Source: JAUILH01 sp964230215
GTDB lineage: Bacteria; Bacteroidota; Bacteroidia; Flavobacteriales_D; JAUILH01
Assembly (NCBI GenBank): GCA_964230215.1
Contig: CAXRGQ010000014.1
Location: 248,001-312,000, forward strand
Length of the DNA: 64,000 nucleotides
Direction: 5' to 3'
Shown: positions 37,247-45,885 of the stretch, in pieces
Numbering within the stretch: position 1 is the stretch's first letter
Layout of the letters: each line of letters starts with the position of its first letter
Translations under genes and position numbers: made by a program
Notes under the pieces: model-generated
What the model was told of the DNA's origin: nothing
Database searches by the model: none
The model's input: only the letters and a program-made list of their open reading frames with translations

Positions 37247-37996
37247 CTAGTTGTTGTCAACAGAACCGAAAACGCGTTTAAGAATGTCGGTAACTCTGGC
37301 TGCTGGATTATCTCTAATCTTGCCTTCTTCCTCAGCAATTAGAACGAATAAACCAGCAATTGCTTTATCTGTTACATAGGCCGTTAAATCAGTGTTTACT
37401 TTTTCACCACCAGTTAAAGTCATAGCTTGATTGTACTTCTTTGATAATGGTTCCCAATACTTTGTTAAGTTAACGGTTGCGATAGCCGCCTCAACTTTAG
37501 GTGTAAAAGCAGTTTTTAAACCTGCAGTTGTTTTATCTTGAAGATATTTTGTTGCTGCATTGTCCTCTCCTTTAAGAATGGCAAAACCATCTTGAACGGT
37601 CATTTCCTTCACAGCATTTACAAAAATTGGGGCTGCTTCTTTAGCCGCTTCCTCTGCCGCTCTATTTAATGTAAGCTCAAACTCTTCAACTTTATCTTCC
37701 ATGCCCCATTGAATGGCCTTTTCTTTAACCTTTATTGCGTCCTCTGGGAAAGGCAATCTGATTTTAGCATTTTTATTAAAGCCATCCATTTTAGATGCTA
37801 GACCAGCAGAATTATTGGTTCCAACTGTTAAGGCTTCTTTCAATCCAGCGATTACTTCATCATTGGTCAGTGCTTTTTCACCTGTTCCTCCTCCAGTTTC
37901 TAAAATGCTTCCACCTACATCTTCTAACACATCACATGCAACAAATGATGCAGCTGAGAATATTACAAACGATCCTAGTAATAATGTCTTTTTCAT
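37247..37996 (-). CDS. DUF4197-domain lipoprotein
   Basis: The 249-residue protein has a lipoprotein-type leader with FVACD as lipobox and then a single DUF4197 domain, recognised by LTNDEVIAGLKEALTVGTN, IRLPFPED and FLQDKTT-like segments (here KYLQDKTTAGL) and the C-terminal GLFVLIAEEEGKIRDNPA. The mature part is mostly alpha-helical. The domain's function is not known. The gene stands alone, with a terminator downstream and a divergent gap of 88 bases to cinA. Confidence 0.9.
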   Translation of the reverse strand: MKKTLLLGSFVIFSAASFVACDVLEDVGGSILETGGGTGEKALTNDEVIAGLKEALTVGTNNSAGLASKMDGFNKNAKIRLPFPEDAIKVKEKAIQWGMEDKVEEFELTLNRAAEEAAKEAAPIFVNAVKEMTVQDGFAILKGEDNAATKYLQDKTTAGLKTAFTPKVEAAIATVNLTKYWEPLSKKYNQAMTLTGGEKVNTDLTAYVTDKAIAGLFVLIAEEEGKIRDNPAARVTDILKRVFGSVDNN

Positions 37997-38033
37997 ACGT
38001 TTAAATTATTTCGTACTCAAACATAACAAATAT

Positions 38034-38067
38034 TTTGCCAAGACTACTATTAATGTTAGTAGCTTTG
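38034..38067 (+). promoter_or_regulatory. Promoter for cinA
   Basis: TTTG at 38034-38037 is followed after 22 bases by TAGCTTTG at 38060-38067, matching the Bacteroidota -33 and -7 elements. The -7 box ends 17 bases before the cinA ATG. Confidence 0.5.
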
Positions 38068-38084
38068 AATTAATTAGATTGATT

Positions 38085-39341
38085 ATGAACGCAGATATTA
38101 TCACAATAGGGGATGAGATCCTAATTGGTCAAACCATTGATACTAACAGTGCATGGCTAGGTGCTTTGCTTCAAAAAGAAGGTATTGATGTGAATCAAAT
38201 TAGCTCGATCAGAGACACTGAAGAACATATAATTACTGCTTTAAATGAAGCTTCTGAGCGCTCGAAAATTGTGCTAATAACTGGCGGATTAGGTCCCACT
38301 CAAGATGATGTGACCAAACAAACACTTGCAAAATACTTTAATTCAGGTATGGTGCGCAATCAGGAAGTTTTGCGCATGATTGAAAACTATTTTGAAGCGC
38401 GTGGCAGGGAAATGCTGGAGGTGAATCGGCAACAAGCAGATGTTCCTGAGGTATGTGAGGTAATAATCAATCAAAATGGAACAGCACCAGGTATGTGGTT
38501 CGAAAAGGACGGAGTGGTGTTTGTTTCAATGCCTGGAGTGCCGTATGAGATGAAGGGACTGATGAATGATTCAGTACTTGAGAAACTCAAAGCACGCTTT
38601 AAATTACCAGAGTTATACCATAGAACAGTCTTAACTATTGGCGTGGGAGAGTCGTACCTAGCTGAAATGATCAAAGACTGGGAGCAAAATCTAAGAAAAG
38701 AAGGATTATTCCTGGCATATCTTCCATCACCTGGAATAGTAAAATTGAGGATTTCAGCTAAAGATAAAATAGGAGCAAAGAAGCTAGTAGATGATAAAAT
38801 TGACGCTTTAAAGAGCATAATCCCTCACTTAATCTATGGTTGTGATAAGGATACGCACGCCTCATTAGTAGGTGAAAAGTTGAGGGAAAAAGGAGCTACT
38901 TTGGCGACAGCAGAGAGTTGTACAGGCGGTTATGTTGCTCACCAGATTACTTCTGTATCGGGAAGTTCAAGGTATTATGAAGGTTCAGTTATTGCTTATT
39001 CTTATGAAGTTAAAAGTAAGGTGCTGGGCGTTTCAAAAGAAACCTTGCTAAGAGAGGGGGCTGTATCTGAGATGGTAGTCGTTCAGATGGCACAGGGAGT
39101 TCGAAAGCACCTAGATGCAGATTATAGTATTGCCTTAAGCGGAATTGCAGGGCCAGATGGTGGAACAGATGAAAAGCCAGTAGGCACTGTTTGGATAGCC
39201 GTGGCAGGTCCAAATGAAGTAATTGCAAAACGATTTAGGTTTTCCAATAATAGAGAAAGAAACATACATTTATCATCGCTATTTGGCATGGATATGCTAC
39301 TAAAAATGCTAGAAGGGAAGAGCGATTTGTACAATAAGTGA
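38085..39341 (+). CDS. cinA: CinA, nicotinamide-nucleotide amidohydrolase/competence-damage protein
   Basis: The 418-residue CinA joins an N-terminal molybdopterin-binding-like domain (MNADIITIGDEILIGQ, GGLGPTQDDVTKQ) to a C-terminal NMN deamidase domain (AESCTGGYVAHQITSVSGSS, ALSGIAGPDGGTDEKPVGTV). It acts in the cytoplasm on NMN and ADP-ribose in NAD recycling. The frame is open for a further 372 bases upstream, but the ATG at 38085 is the family start and has a promoter before it; the extension is antisense to the DUF4197 gene. rpmB follows after 112 bases. Confidence 0.96.
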   Translation: MNADIITIGDEILIGQTIDTNSAWLGALLQKEGIDVNQISSIRDTEEHIITALNEASERSKIVLITGGLGPTQDDVTKQTLAKYFNSGMVRNQEVLRMIENYFEARGREMLEVNRQQADVPEVCEVIINQNGTAPGMWFEKDGVVFVSMPGVPYEMKGLMNDSVLEKLKARFKLPELYHRTVLTIGVGESYLAEMIKDWEQNLRKEGLFLAYLPSPGIVKLRISAKDKIGAKKLVDDKIDALKSIIPHLIYGCDKDTHASLVGEKLREKGATLATAESCTGGYVAHQITSVSGSSRYYEGSVIAYSYEVKSKVLGVSKETLLREGAVSEMVVVQMAQGVRKHLDADYSIALSGIAGPDGGTDEKPVGTVWIAVAGPNEVIAKRFRFSNNRERNIHLSSLFGMDMLLKMLEGKSDLYNK

Positions 39342-39453
39342 AGTTAAAAGAATTAAATACAATAAAATTACAGTGCTTTTATGCCTGAATATTTTTCTAT
39401 TAAGAGAATATTTACTTTCTTTGCAGCCCGAATTTAGATAAATACATAAGAAG

Positions 39454-39693
39454 ATGTCAAGAGTTTGTGAACTTACAGGAAAGAGAGTTATTACAGGAAA
39501 CAATGTTTCTCACTCGAACAGAAAAACAAAGAGAACGTTTTCTCCAAACTTGTTAACTAAAACATTTTACTTACCTGAAGAGGATAGAGAAATCACTTTA
39601 AAGATTTCTGCTGCAGCTCTTAGAACGGTATCTAAAAAAGGCATCACTGCTTGTGTAAAAGAAGCAAGAGCCAAAGGATACTTGAAAGGATAA
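39454..39693 (+). CDS. rpmB: Large-subunit ribosomal protein bL28
   Basis: The 79-residue protein is bL28: it starts MSRVCELTGKRVITGNNVSH and contains RKTKRTFSPNL and ALRTVSKKGI. It is part of the 50S subunit near the exit site. A strong terminator directly follows at 39717, so rpmG is not in this transcript. A nearby TTTCTTTGC at about 39416 resembles a -7 box with one mismatch. Confidence 0.98.
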   Translation: MSRVCELTGKRVITGNNVSHSNRKTKRTFSPNLLTKTFYLPEEDREITLKISAAALRTVSKKGITACVKEARAKGYLKG

Positions 39694-39716
39694 GTAAGTA
39701 ATTACACTAGATATTG

Positions 39717-39758
39717 AACCCTGACGATTGTGCCGTAGCACAATGTCAGGGTTTTTTT
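39717..39758 (+). terminator. Intrinsic terminator after rpmB
   Basis: A long hairpin: AACCCTGAC pairs with GTCAGGGTT, a bulged G follows, then ATTGTGC pairs with GCACAAT around a CGTA loop. It runs into seven T, two of them paired. Confidence 0.93.
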
Positions 39759-39832
39759 ATTCCACTTTTTTTGGTGTATAAGTAAAAACTAGGGGTTCTG
39801 TTATCAGGGATTTTGCAGCTTATTTTAGCAGC

Positions 39833-41221
39833 ATGAAATTCTGTTTGTTACTTATACTTTTCACAACATCTGTTGGCTGGGCACAGCGCTACCAAGATGA
39901 CATGTCGCCCTTGTCAAGCTCTTTTCACGCATCTAAACGCAAGGCCCTACAAGCTTTAATGCCTGATAATAGTGTTGCCATTTTCTTCGCCAGTGAACAC
40001 AAAACTATGAGCAATGATATTCTATATGCGTATCATCCAAATCCAGATTTCTACTATTTAACAGGGGTGCAGGAAAGTAATGCGGCCTTACTTTTATTTA
40101 AGTCAAAGCAGAGTTTTGGGGACAGTCTCTTTACAGATGCGATATTATTTGTGGAAGAGAATGATCCAACCGAAGAAATATGGGAAGGTAAACGACTAGG
40201 AGTGGAAGGTGCTAAATCACAATTGGCGTTCGAACATGTATATCCGAGTACTCAGTTTAGTGACATTTTACCTGGAATTACTGAACTGGATGAATACTTA
40301 GTTAATATTCCAGAACCTCCTATCAATGATAATCCAAGAAACAAAGGGGACTTATTTAGTATGGTTAAGCATCTTGAAATGCAGTTTGAAGCGAATGAGA
40401 TTGAATACAAGGTATTTGCACTTAAGGAGAGTATGGCGCGCCTGAGACAGCAGAAATCTAAAGAGGAATTGGATTTGATTCGGAGAGCATGTCAAATCAC
40501 AACAGAAGCTCAAAATGAACTAATGCGTGCTATCAAGCCTGAGATGAATGAATATCAAGCCCAGGCGATTGTAGAATATTCCTTTGCGGTAAATGGTGCA
40601 GAGAAACGTGCATTCCGATCGATATGCGGAGCAGGTAACAACGCCTGTGTGTTACATTATTCAGCTAACCGAAAGCCATTTGGGGCCAATGATTTGATAC
40701 TCGTTGATATTGGGGCTGAGTATCATGGATATGCGGCCGATATTACGCGCACATTTCCTGTATCAGGCAAGTTTAGCCCTGAGCAAAAGAAGTTGTACGA
40801 ATTGGTCTTAAAAGCGCAACGAGCAGGAATTGATAAGTGTAGAGTGGGACTCAAGTTTCAGGCTCCTCATGACAGGTGTGTACAGGTGCTTGCACAAGGC
40901 TTGATGCAGTTGGGAATTATCGAAAAGCACGCAGATGTATATGATTACTATATGCACGGGACAAGTCATTACATGGGCTTGGATGTTCATGATGCTGGAC
41001 TGCACGCTGCCTTCAAAACAGATGAAGTGGTTACTGTGGAACCAGGGATATACATTCCGGAAGGATCTCCATGTGATAAAAAATGGTGGGGAATAGGCAT
41101 TCGTATCGAAGATGATATCAGAATTACCTATTCTGGTCCAGAGATACTTAGCAGCGGCTCGCCTGTTGAGGTAGACGAGATTGAGAAATTGATGCAGGAG
41201 GCGCCTACAATGGTGAAGTGA
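39833..41221 (+). CDS. Exported aminopeptidase P family metallopeptidase
   Basis: The 462-residue protein is an M24 peptidase of the aminopeptidase P group, which removes N-terminal residues before proline. A signal peptide (ending VGWAQ) points to the periplasm. An N-terminal creatinase-like domain carries FYYLTGVQESNAALLLF. The catalytic domain holds the five dinuclear-metal ligands: the aspartates in LVDIGAEYHGYAADITRTFP (shown in part), the histidine in HGTSHYMGLDVHD, and glutamates in VEPGIYIP and IRIEDDIR. Its stop abuts the stop of the convergent CHAP gene. Confidence 0.92.
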   Translation: MKFCLLLILFTTSVGWAQRYQDDMSPLSSSFHASKRKALQALMPDNSVAIFFASEHKTMSNDILYAYHPNPDFYYLTGVQESNAALLLFKSKQSFGDSLFTDAILFVEENDPTEEIWEGKRLGVEGAKSQLAFEHVYPSTQFSDILPGITELDEYLVNIPEPPINDNPRNKGDLFSMVKHLEMQFEANEIEYKVFALKESMARLRQQKSKEELDLIRRACQITTEAQNELMRAIKPEMNEYQAQAIVEYSFAVNGAEKRAFRSICGAGNNACVLHYSANRKPFGANDLILVDIGAEYHGYAADITRTFPVSGKFSPEQKKLYELVLKAQRAGIDKCRVGLKFQAPHDRCVQVLAQGLMQLGIIEKHADVYDYYMHGTSHYMGLDVHDAGLHAAFKTDEVVTVEPGIYIPEGSPCDKKWWGIGIRIEDDIRITYSGPEILSSGSPVEVDEIEKLMQEAPTMVK

Positions 41222-41812
41222 TTAAGGTTTCCTCAACCAGCACTTGGCCTTTTTCCCTTTATAAACAACGGAGATTTTTCCATTCTCATTAATAAGCTCC
41301 GCTTCATCACGAGAATCATATCCCATATTCTGTTGGAGGATATATACTTTGTTGTCTTTAACATTTGTCACGATCGCTACATGCCCGAATTTTGAAATGG
41401 GAAAAACCAGAATATCATTGAACGTTGGAAGCATGCTTGACCCGTCGTTGTATTGTAATAAATTGCGGTCTTTGTTGAGTCCTCCATCCTTTAATCCTTT
41501 CTGATAAAAGCTTATAGCATGCCCCCACACATTAGGCATTCTGTGTTTGATGGCTTCATAGTAGAATCGTTTTACAAATTCGACACACTGCCCCTTTTGG
41601 CCGTAATAATAACCATCCTCCGAATAGTTTTTTCCTTGGCTATGGGTATAATTATCACCATTGTAATAAATGACAACGCGATTGAACAAATCAAGGGTAT
41701 CGCCTATTTTTAAGTTTTTTCGTGGATAGTCGGAGTTCGATTGGGCACTAGTGCATGATACACCCAGGGTGCTAATAGCGACAATTAGAATAATAAGGTA
41801 GATGTTGAACAT
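41222..41812 (-). CDS. CHAP-domain peptidoglycan amidase-like lipoprotein
   Basis: From the ATG at 41812 this is a 196-residue protein with a lipoprotein leader (cysteine 20 in LGVSC). The CHAP domain carries the catalytic pair Cys76 (GQKGQCVEFVKRFYYEA, shown in part) and His144 (KFGHVAIVTNV). CHAP enzymes cut amide bonds in peptidoglycan or glutathionylspermidine. The open frame begins 120 bases earlier, but that part lacks a signal sequence and would overlap the region before bcp, so I reject it. The gene is divergent from bcp and convergent with the aminopeptidase. Confidence 0.82.
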   Translation of the reverse strand: MFNIYLIILIVAISTLGVSCTSAQSNSDYPRKNLKIGDTLDLFNRVVIYYNGDNYTHSQGKNYSEDGYYYGQKGQCVEFVKRFYYEAIKHRMPNVWGHAISFYQKGLKDGGLNKDRNLLQYNDGSSMLPTFNDILVFPISKFGHVAIVTNVKDNKVYILQQNMGYDSRDEAELINENGKISVVYKGKKAKCWLRKP

Positions 41813-41953
41813 ACATCTAAGATAAGGCAATACTTTGCAACCGCTTGTAAGGATTAATTTTTCGCGCGTGAAAATTGAATAAGTATCTATTTCTGTTGAT
41901 AATTTGAAGTGAAGCCCCTTGATACCCTCCATAAAAAATGGGTACTTTGTTAT

Positions 41954-42418
41954 ATGGGAAAACTAAAAGTAGGAGACAAGGCACCGCATTTTAAAATGGA
42001 AGATCATACAGGAAAGATGATTGACCTGAATGATTATGCTGGCAAGAAGTTGATTTTATTCTTTTACCCAAAAGACATGACACCGGGATGTACAGCTGAA
42101 AGTTGTAATCTAAGAGATTATTACAGTGAATTACAGGAAAAAGGATTTGAGGTTGTCGGTGTTAGCATGGATTCGAACAAAAGACATGTGAAGTTCGCAG
42201 ATAAATATGAGCTTCCTTATCCTTTGTTACCGGATGAAGACAAAGAAATAATTGAAGCGTATGGTGTATGGGCCTTAAAGAAATTCATGGGCAAAGAGTA
42301 CATGGGAATTGTCCGCACAACCTTTGTAATAGACGAAAAAGGTAACATTGAACGCATATTTGATAAAGTAAAAACGAAAGCACACGCGGAACAAATTTTA
42401 GAGGATTATCAGAATTAA
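41954..42418 (+). CDS. bcp: Thiol peroxidase Bcp/PrxQ-type peroxiredoxin
   Basis: This 154-residue cytoplasmic peroxidase reduces hydrogen and alkyl peroxides with thioredoxin. Peroxidatic Cys46 and resolving Cys51 lie five apart in MTPGCTAESCNLRD, the BCP/PrxQ pattern, after FFYPKD. The ATG at 41954 gives the usual MGKLKVGDKAPHF start; the frame opens 45 bases earlier within the CHAP gene's upstream region. A near -7 box (TACTTTG) ends four bases before this ATG. recA follows after 60 bases in the same direction, a neighbourhood seen in other Bacteroidota. Confidence 0.94.
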   Translation: MGKLKVGDKAPHFKMEDHTGKMIDLNDYAGKKLILFFYPKDMTPGCTAESCNLRDYYSELQEKGFEVVGVSMDSNKRHVKFADKYELPYPLLPDEDKEIIEAYGVWALKKFMGKEYMGIVRTTFVIDEKGNIERIFDKVKTKAHAEQILEDYQN

Positions 42419-42478
42419 TTTCACAACGTAAATAGAATACGTACTGACTATAGAAATTTGTACCTAAATAATTGAATT

Positions 42479-43477
42479 ATGGCAACAGAAACAAACAAAG
42501 ACAAACTTAAGGTATTACAAATGACCATTGATAAGCTTGAAAAAAGCTATGGTAAGGGTACCGTTATGAAATTAGGTGATAGTGCAGTGGATAATGTGGA
42601 GGTGATTCCTAGTGGCTCATTAACCTTAGATTTGGCGCTCGGTGTGGGTGGTTACCCCAAAGGACGAGTTGTTGAGATATATGGACCAGAATCGTCTGGT
42701 AAAACCACATTAGCTATTCATGCTATTGCGGAGGTACAAAAACAAGGTGGTATTGCTGCAATTGTGGATGCGGAGCACGCATTCGACCGTTTTTATGCAG
42801 AGAAATTGGGTGTTGATACTGAAAACCTACTAATCTCTCAACCTGATAACGGTGAGCAAGCTTTAGAAATAGCAGACAACTTAATTCGCTCAGGTGCGAT
42901 TGATCTTATTGTAGTGGATTCGGTTGCCGCGCTTACACCTCAAGCTGAGATTGAAGGTGAAATGGGAGATTCTCAGATGGGACTTCAAGCTAGATTGATG
43001 TCCAAGGCACTTAGAAAACTTACTGCATCAATCAATAAGGCAGGTTGTTGCTGCATTTTCATTAACCAGTTAAGAGAAAAAATTGGTGTGATGTTCGGGA
43101 ATCCCGAAACTACAACTGGAGGTAACGCCTTGAAATTCTACTCTTCAATTCGCCTAGATATTAGACGTGCAGCTCAGTTGAAAGACGGTGAAACTGTTAT
43201 TGGGAATAGAACACGCGTTAAAGTGGTTAAAAACAAAGTGGCACCGCCTTTTACAAAAGCTGAGTTTGATATCATGTATGGCGCAGGTATCTCTAAGTCA
43301 GGAGAAATTCTTGATTTAGGTGTGGATCACGGTATCGTTCAAAAGAGTGGTTCTTGGTTCTCATATAATGACACTAAACTAGGTCAGGGTAGAGATGCTG
43401 TGAAGAGTTTGATAGCAGACAATCCAGAACTTCAAGAAGAACTTGAAAATAAAATTAAAGAAGCGCTTAAACAATAG
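42479..43477 (+). CDS. recA: Recombinase RecA
   Basis: The 332-residue RecA is complete: Walker A GPESSGKT (69-76), the MAW-type segment GEQALEIADNLIRSGA, LIVVDSVAALTP as Walker B, L2 with FGNPETTTGGNALKFY, and a short acidic C-terminus. It forms filaments on single-stranded DNA and drives homologous recombination and the SOS response. Starting directly at the ATG at 42479 matches the family. A terminator follows at 43504. Confidence 0.99.
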   Translation: MATETNKDKLKVLQMTIDKLEKSYGKGTVMKLGDSAVDNVEVIPSGSLTLDLALGVGGYPKGRVVEIYGPESSGKTTLAIHAIAEVQKQGGIAAIVDAEHAFDRFYAEKLGVDTENLLISQPDNGEQALEIADNLIRSGAIDLIVVDSVAALTPQAEIEGEMGDSQMGLQARLMSKALRKLTASINKAGCCCIFINQLREKIGVMFGNPETTTGGNALKFYSSIRLDIRRAAQLKDGETVIGNRTRVKVVKNKVAPPFTKAEFDIMYGAGISKSGEILDLGVDHGIVQKSGSWFSYNDTKLGQGRDAVKSLIADNPELQEELENKIKEALKQ

Positions 43478-43503
43478 TACGCAAACTACATTTAAGTAGC
43501 TGG

Positions 43504-43527
43504 AAGGGGCCGTTGGCCCCTTTTTTT
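43504..43527 (+). terminator. Intrinsic terminator after recA
   Basis: GGGGCC and GGCCCC form a 6-base G/C stem (8 with flanking A-T pairs) with a GTT loop, followed by seven T. Confidence 0.92.
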
Positions 43528-43570
43528 GTATTCTAGAGTAAATAATATGCGTTCAATCGGAGGCTTATTA

Positions 43571-43578
43571 TATTTTTG
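43571..43578 (+). promoter_or_regulatory. Candidate promoter -7 box for the TPR lipoprotein gene
   Basis: TATTTTTG matches TAnnTTTG exactly and ends four bases before the ATG at 43583. No clear -33 TTG is present at the usual distance. Confidence 0.42.
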
Positions 43579-43582
43579 TAGT

Positions 43583-44665
43583 ATGACTAAGCATGTATTG
43601 ATTGGATTAATTTTACTTCTAGGCGGATTGCTTGCTTGTAATAATAAGGAAGAAAAAACAGGTGATGAAGAATCTAAGCCTACTATAAAAAAGATAGAAG
43701 AAGATTCAACAATTCTGTCTGATTCAGCCTTAAAGTTAATTAATAAACGAATCGTAGCCGATCCTAATAATCCTGAGCTATATGAGGAACGCTCTGCTCA
43801 CAATTTTCAAGCAGGTAGGGTAGAGGAAGCTATTAAAGACATTAATATGGCTATCGATATTGATTCGAGTAATGCTGATTATTACTTCACCAAAGGATAT
43901 TATTACCACCTAACACTTAAGCTAAAAGAAGCGGAAGCAGCTTTCTTACTTTGTTTAAAGCGAGATGAGAACTACGTAGACGCACATGTCTTTCTAGCCA
44001 AAATTTATCAAGCGCTTGCCCGCCCTACAGATGTAGATAAGTTTAATTACGACAAGGCTCGTGAGCATATCAACAAGGGATTGGAGATAGATGTAAATCG
44101 TCATGATTTGTATTATTTGAGAGGAATGATATACGAGGAACTTGGTGATTCAGGTGCTGCCCTATCTTCCTTTAAAACAGCTACAGAGGTTAACCCTGAT
44201 TACTTTGATGCCTATGTGAAGTTGGGCTTGATGTACTCAATCAAACAAAACCCAAAAGCCGAGTTCGCGTTCAAAACGGCACTTGAATTAAAACCAGAAA
44301 GGAAAGAAGTGATTTTTGCTTTAGCTAGATTCTATCAGGATGTTGGCAAATATGATTTGGCTGAACAAAACTATAAACACGTGGTTGAAATTGATTCATT
44401 TTATTCGGTTGCATATTTAAATCTTGGATACATGTATATGGAATATGACACAGCTTATACAAAAGCAATTGAGTATTTGCATAGAGCCATATTCTTTAAT
44501 GTTGGTCAATACATGCCAATGGCATATACAAATCTTGCAATTGCCTACGAGAAGACCAAAAAGTTCGCTAAAGCGAGAAAGTACTATCAAGAGGCTATAA
44601 AGTATGATGGAGACTACCTTCCTGCATTACAAGGCTTAGATGCCCTGGATAGAAAGGGCTTGTAG
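43583..44665 (+). CDS. Tetratricopeptide-repeat lipoprotein
   Basis: This 360-residue protein has a lipoprotein leader (MTKHVLIGLILLLGGLLAC) and then about eight TPR units, including YYFTKGYYYHLTLKLKEAEAA, DLYYLRGMIYEELGDSGAA and TNLAIAYEKTKKFAKARKY. I chose the ATG at 43583 because the 19 residues before it include no signal and would precede the -7 box. It is probably a periplasmic scaffold attached to a membrane. It has a strong terminator (recA) before it and sits convergent to the secreted protein at 44714 with a 48-base gap. Confidence 0.88.
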   Translation: MTKHVLIGLILLLGGLLACNNKEEKTGDEESKPTIKKIEEDSTILSDSALKLINKRIVADPNNPELYEERSAHNFQAGRVEEAIKDINMAIDIDSSNADYYFTKGYYYHLTLKLKEAEAAFLLCLKRDENYVDAHVFLAKIYQALARPTDVDKFNYDKAREHINKGLEIDVNRHDLYYLRGMIYEELGDSGAALSSFKTATEVNPDYFDAYVKLGLMYSIKQNPKAEFAFKTALELKPERKEVIFALARFYQDVGKYDLAEQNYKHVVEIDSFYSVAYLNLGYMYMEYDTAYTKAIEYLHRAIFFNVGQYMPMAYTNLAIAYEKTKKFAKARKYYQEAIKYDGDYLPALQGLDALDRKGL

Positions 44666-44713
44666 TTTTTTGTCCCCTAGTTATCCCCTCACCTTGTTTG
44701 TTTTATGAATTAC

Positions 44714-45757
44714 TTATTTTAAAAACACTTTTTCAGAAATAAGCTGATTGCCATCTTTGGAAATTGCCGTTAAGATGACTATCGATCCAACATGTTGAAA
44801 GTCTTGCTTAATATCAAAAGTACTGCCAGCCTTAAGATCCTTTTTAACAAGAATTTGCTTACCATCTATCGTATGGATGTTTAAGTTCGAAAGGTCGGTA
44901 TTTACATACCCGAGATTATCGTGGCTATTAATAGTTACTGGAGGAACATGCCCATCAGAAAAAACTATTGCTGGACCATACTCTTTGTGTGCTCCGTTAA
45001 AGTCAACTTGTTTTAACTTATAAAAATTTGCCCCATTTGTAGGATTGTTGTCTATAACCGAGTAATATTGGGTTTGAGAACTGTTCCCTGCACCATCTAA
45101 TGTTGCTATAGGCTCATAGTTAACACCATCCACGCTTTTATAAAGAATAAAATAATTATTGTTGATTTCTGTCGCAGTTATCCAATCTACGACAATACTA
45201 TTGTGCCTGCTTTCGCCCGAAAATTGAAGTAAATCAATTGGAAGAACGTTCGTTGTGAGCGTTCCGCATGGGTTTCCTGTCAGGGAGCCGTTTACATTTA
45301 ATACACCTGTTCCGCAAATTGATGAACCACCACTGTTAATGTTAACATTTCCATTAACCGTCATATCACCATCAATTGTGAGGTCTCCATTTCCAGATAA
45401 GTCAAGGTCTCCATCTATTGTTACACTTCCTCCACTTTCTACAGTGAAATCACCAGTTCCTGTTATGCTTCCTCCACCAGTAACGGATAAATCGCCACCA
45501 TTCCTAACTGTTAGACTAGAGTTACTTCCAATATCAATTGTACAACTGGCTGTAACAATGTGGCAAACATAAATATCTGAGTTTGAGCCTAAGGGACATC
45601 CAGGTGTACAACCACAGTTTGCACCACTGCAATCAACATTACTCCATATATTATTGGTCCATATGCCATTTTGAATTGTGTAATATTCTGTTGTTGGAGG
45701 TTGGGCTATAGAAACTAATCCAAATAAAAATAAGGTAGCAATGAGGTAGGTTTTCAT
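44714..45757 (-). CDS. Secreted beta-solenoid-like protein with probable T9SS type A C-terminal domain
   Basis: The product has 347 residues and a signal peptide (MKTYLIATLFLFGLVSIAQ). Residues about 75-165 consist of short GDL/GSV-type repeats (GDLSVTGGG, GSVTIDGDLDLSGNGDL, GDMTVNGNVNI), the look of a narrow beta-solenoid. A middle fibronectin-like part follows (LPIDLLQFSGES, VVDWITATEINNNYF). The final 80 residues (NIHTIDGKQILVKKDLKAG, ending SEKVFLK) resemble a type A sorting domain. Release through T9SS is therefore likely. Its role is unknown. An adjacent ATG two codons earlier is equally possible. Confidence 0.72.
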   Translation of the reverse strand: MKTYLIATLFLFGLVSIAQPPTTEYYTIQNGIWTNNIWSNVDCSGANCGCTPGCPLGSNSDIYVCHIVTASCTIDIGSNSSLTVRNGGDLSVTGGGSITGTGDFTVESGGSVTIDGDLDLSGNGDLTIDGDMTVNGNVNINSGGSSICGTGVLNVNGSLTGNPCGTLTTNVLPIDLLQFSGESRHNSIVVDWITATEINNNYFILYKSVDGVNYEPIATLDGAGNSSQTQYYSVIDNNPTNGANFYKLKQVDFNGAHKEYGPAIVFSDGHVPPVTINSHDNLGYVNTDLSNLNIHTIDGKQILVKKDLKAGSTFDIKQDFQHVGSIVILTAISKDGNQLISEKVFLK

Positions 45758-45825
45758 ACACATTTAATTTTAGAACGAATTACGTATTTAATTATTTATG
45801 TGTTACAACAAATATTAAGATTCTT

Positions 45826-45857
45826 GATGAAATGCAGAATTTTGATGATGAAATGCA
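45826..45857. repeat. Direct repeat GATGAAATGCA with 21-base period
   Basis: Two exact 11-base copies start at 45826 and 45847, two DNA turns apart, upstream of the secreted-protein gene at 44714. The second copy is followed by TCA, giving a TGATG/CATCA inverted repeat. It may be a regulator-binding site. Confidence 0.4.
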
Positions 45858-45885
45858 TCATTGATTTGTAAAGAGCTGAAAACAA

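Noticed and set aside
37713..38084. A 124-codon open extension in front of cinA
   Set aside because: It is antisense to the DUF4197 gene and lacks the conserved CinA start; the family start MNADIITIGDE begins at 38085.
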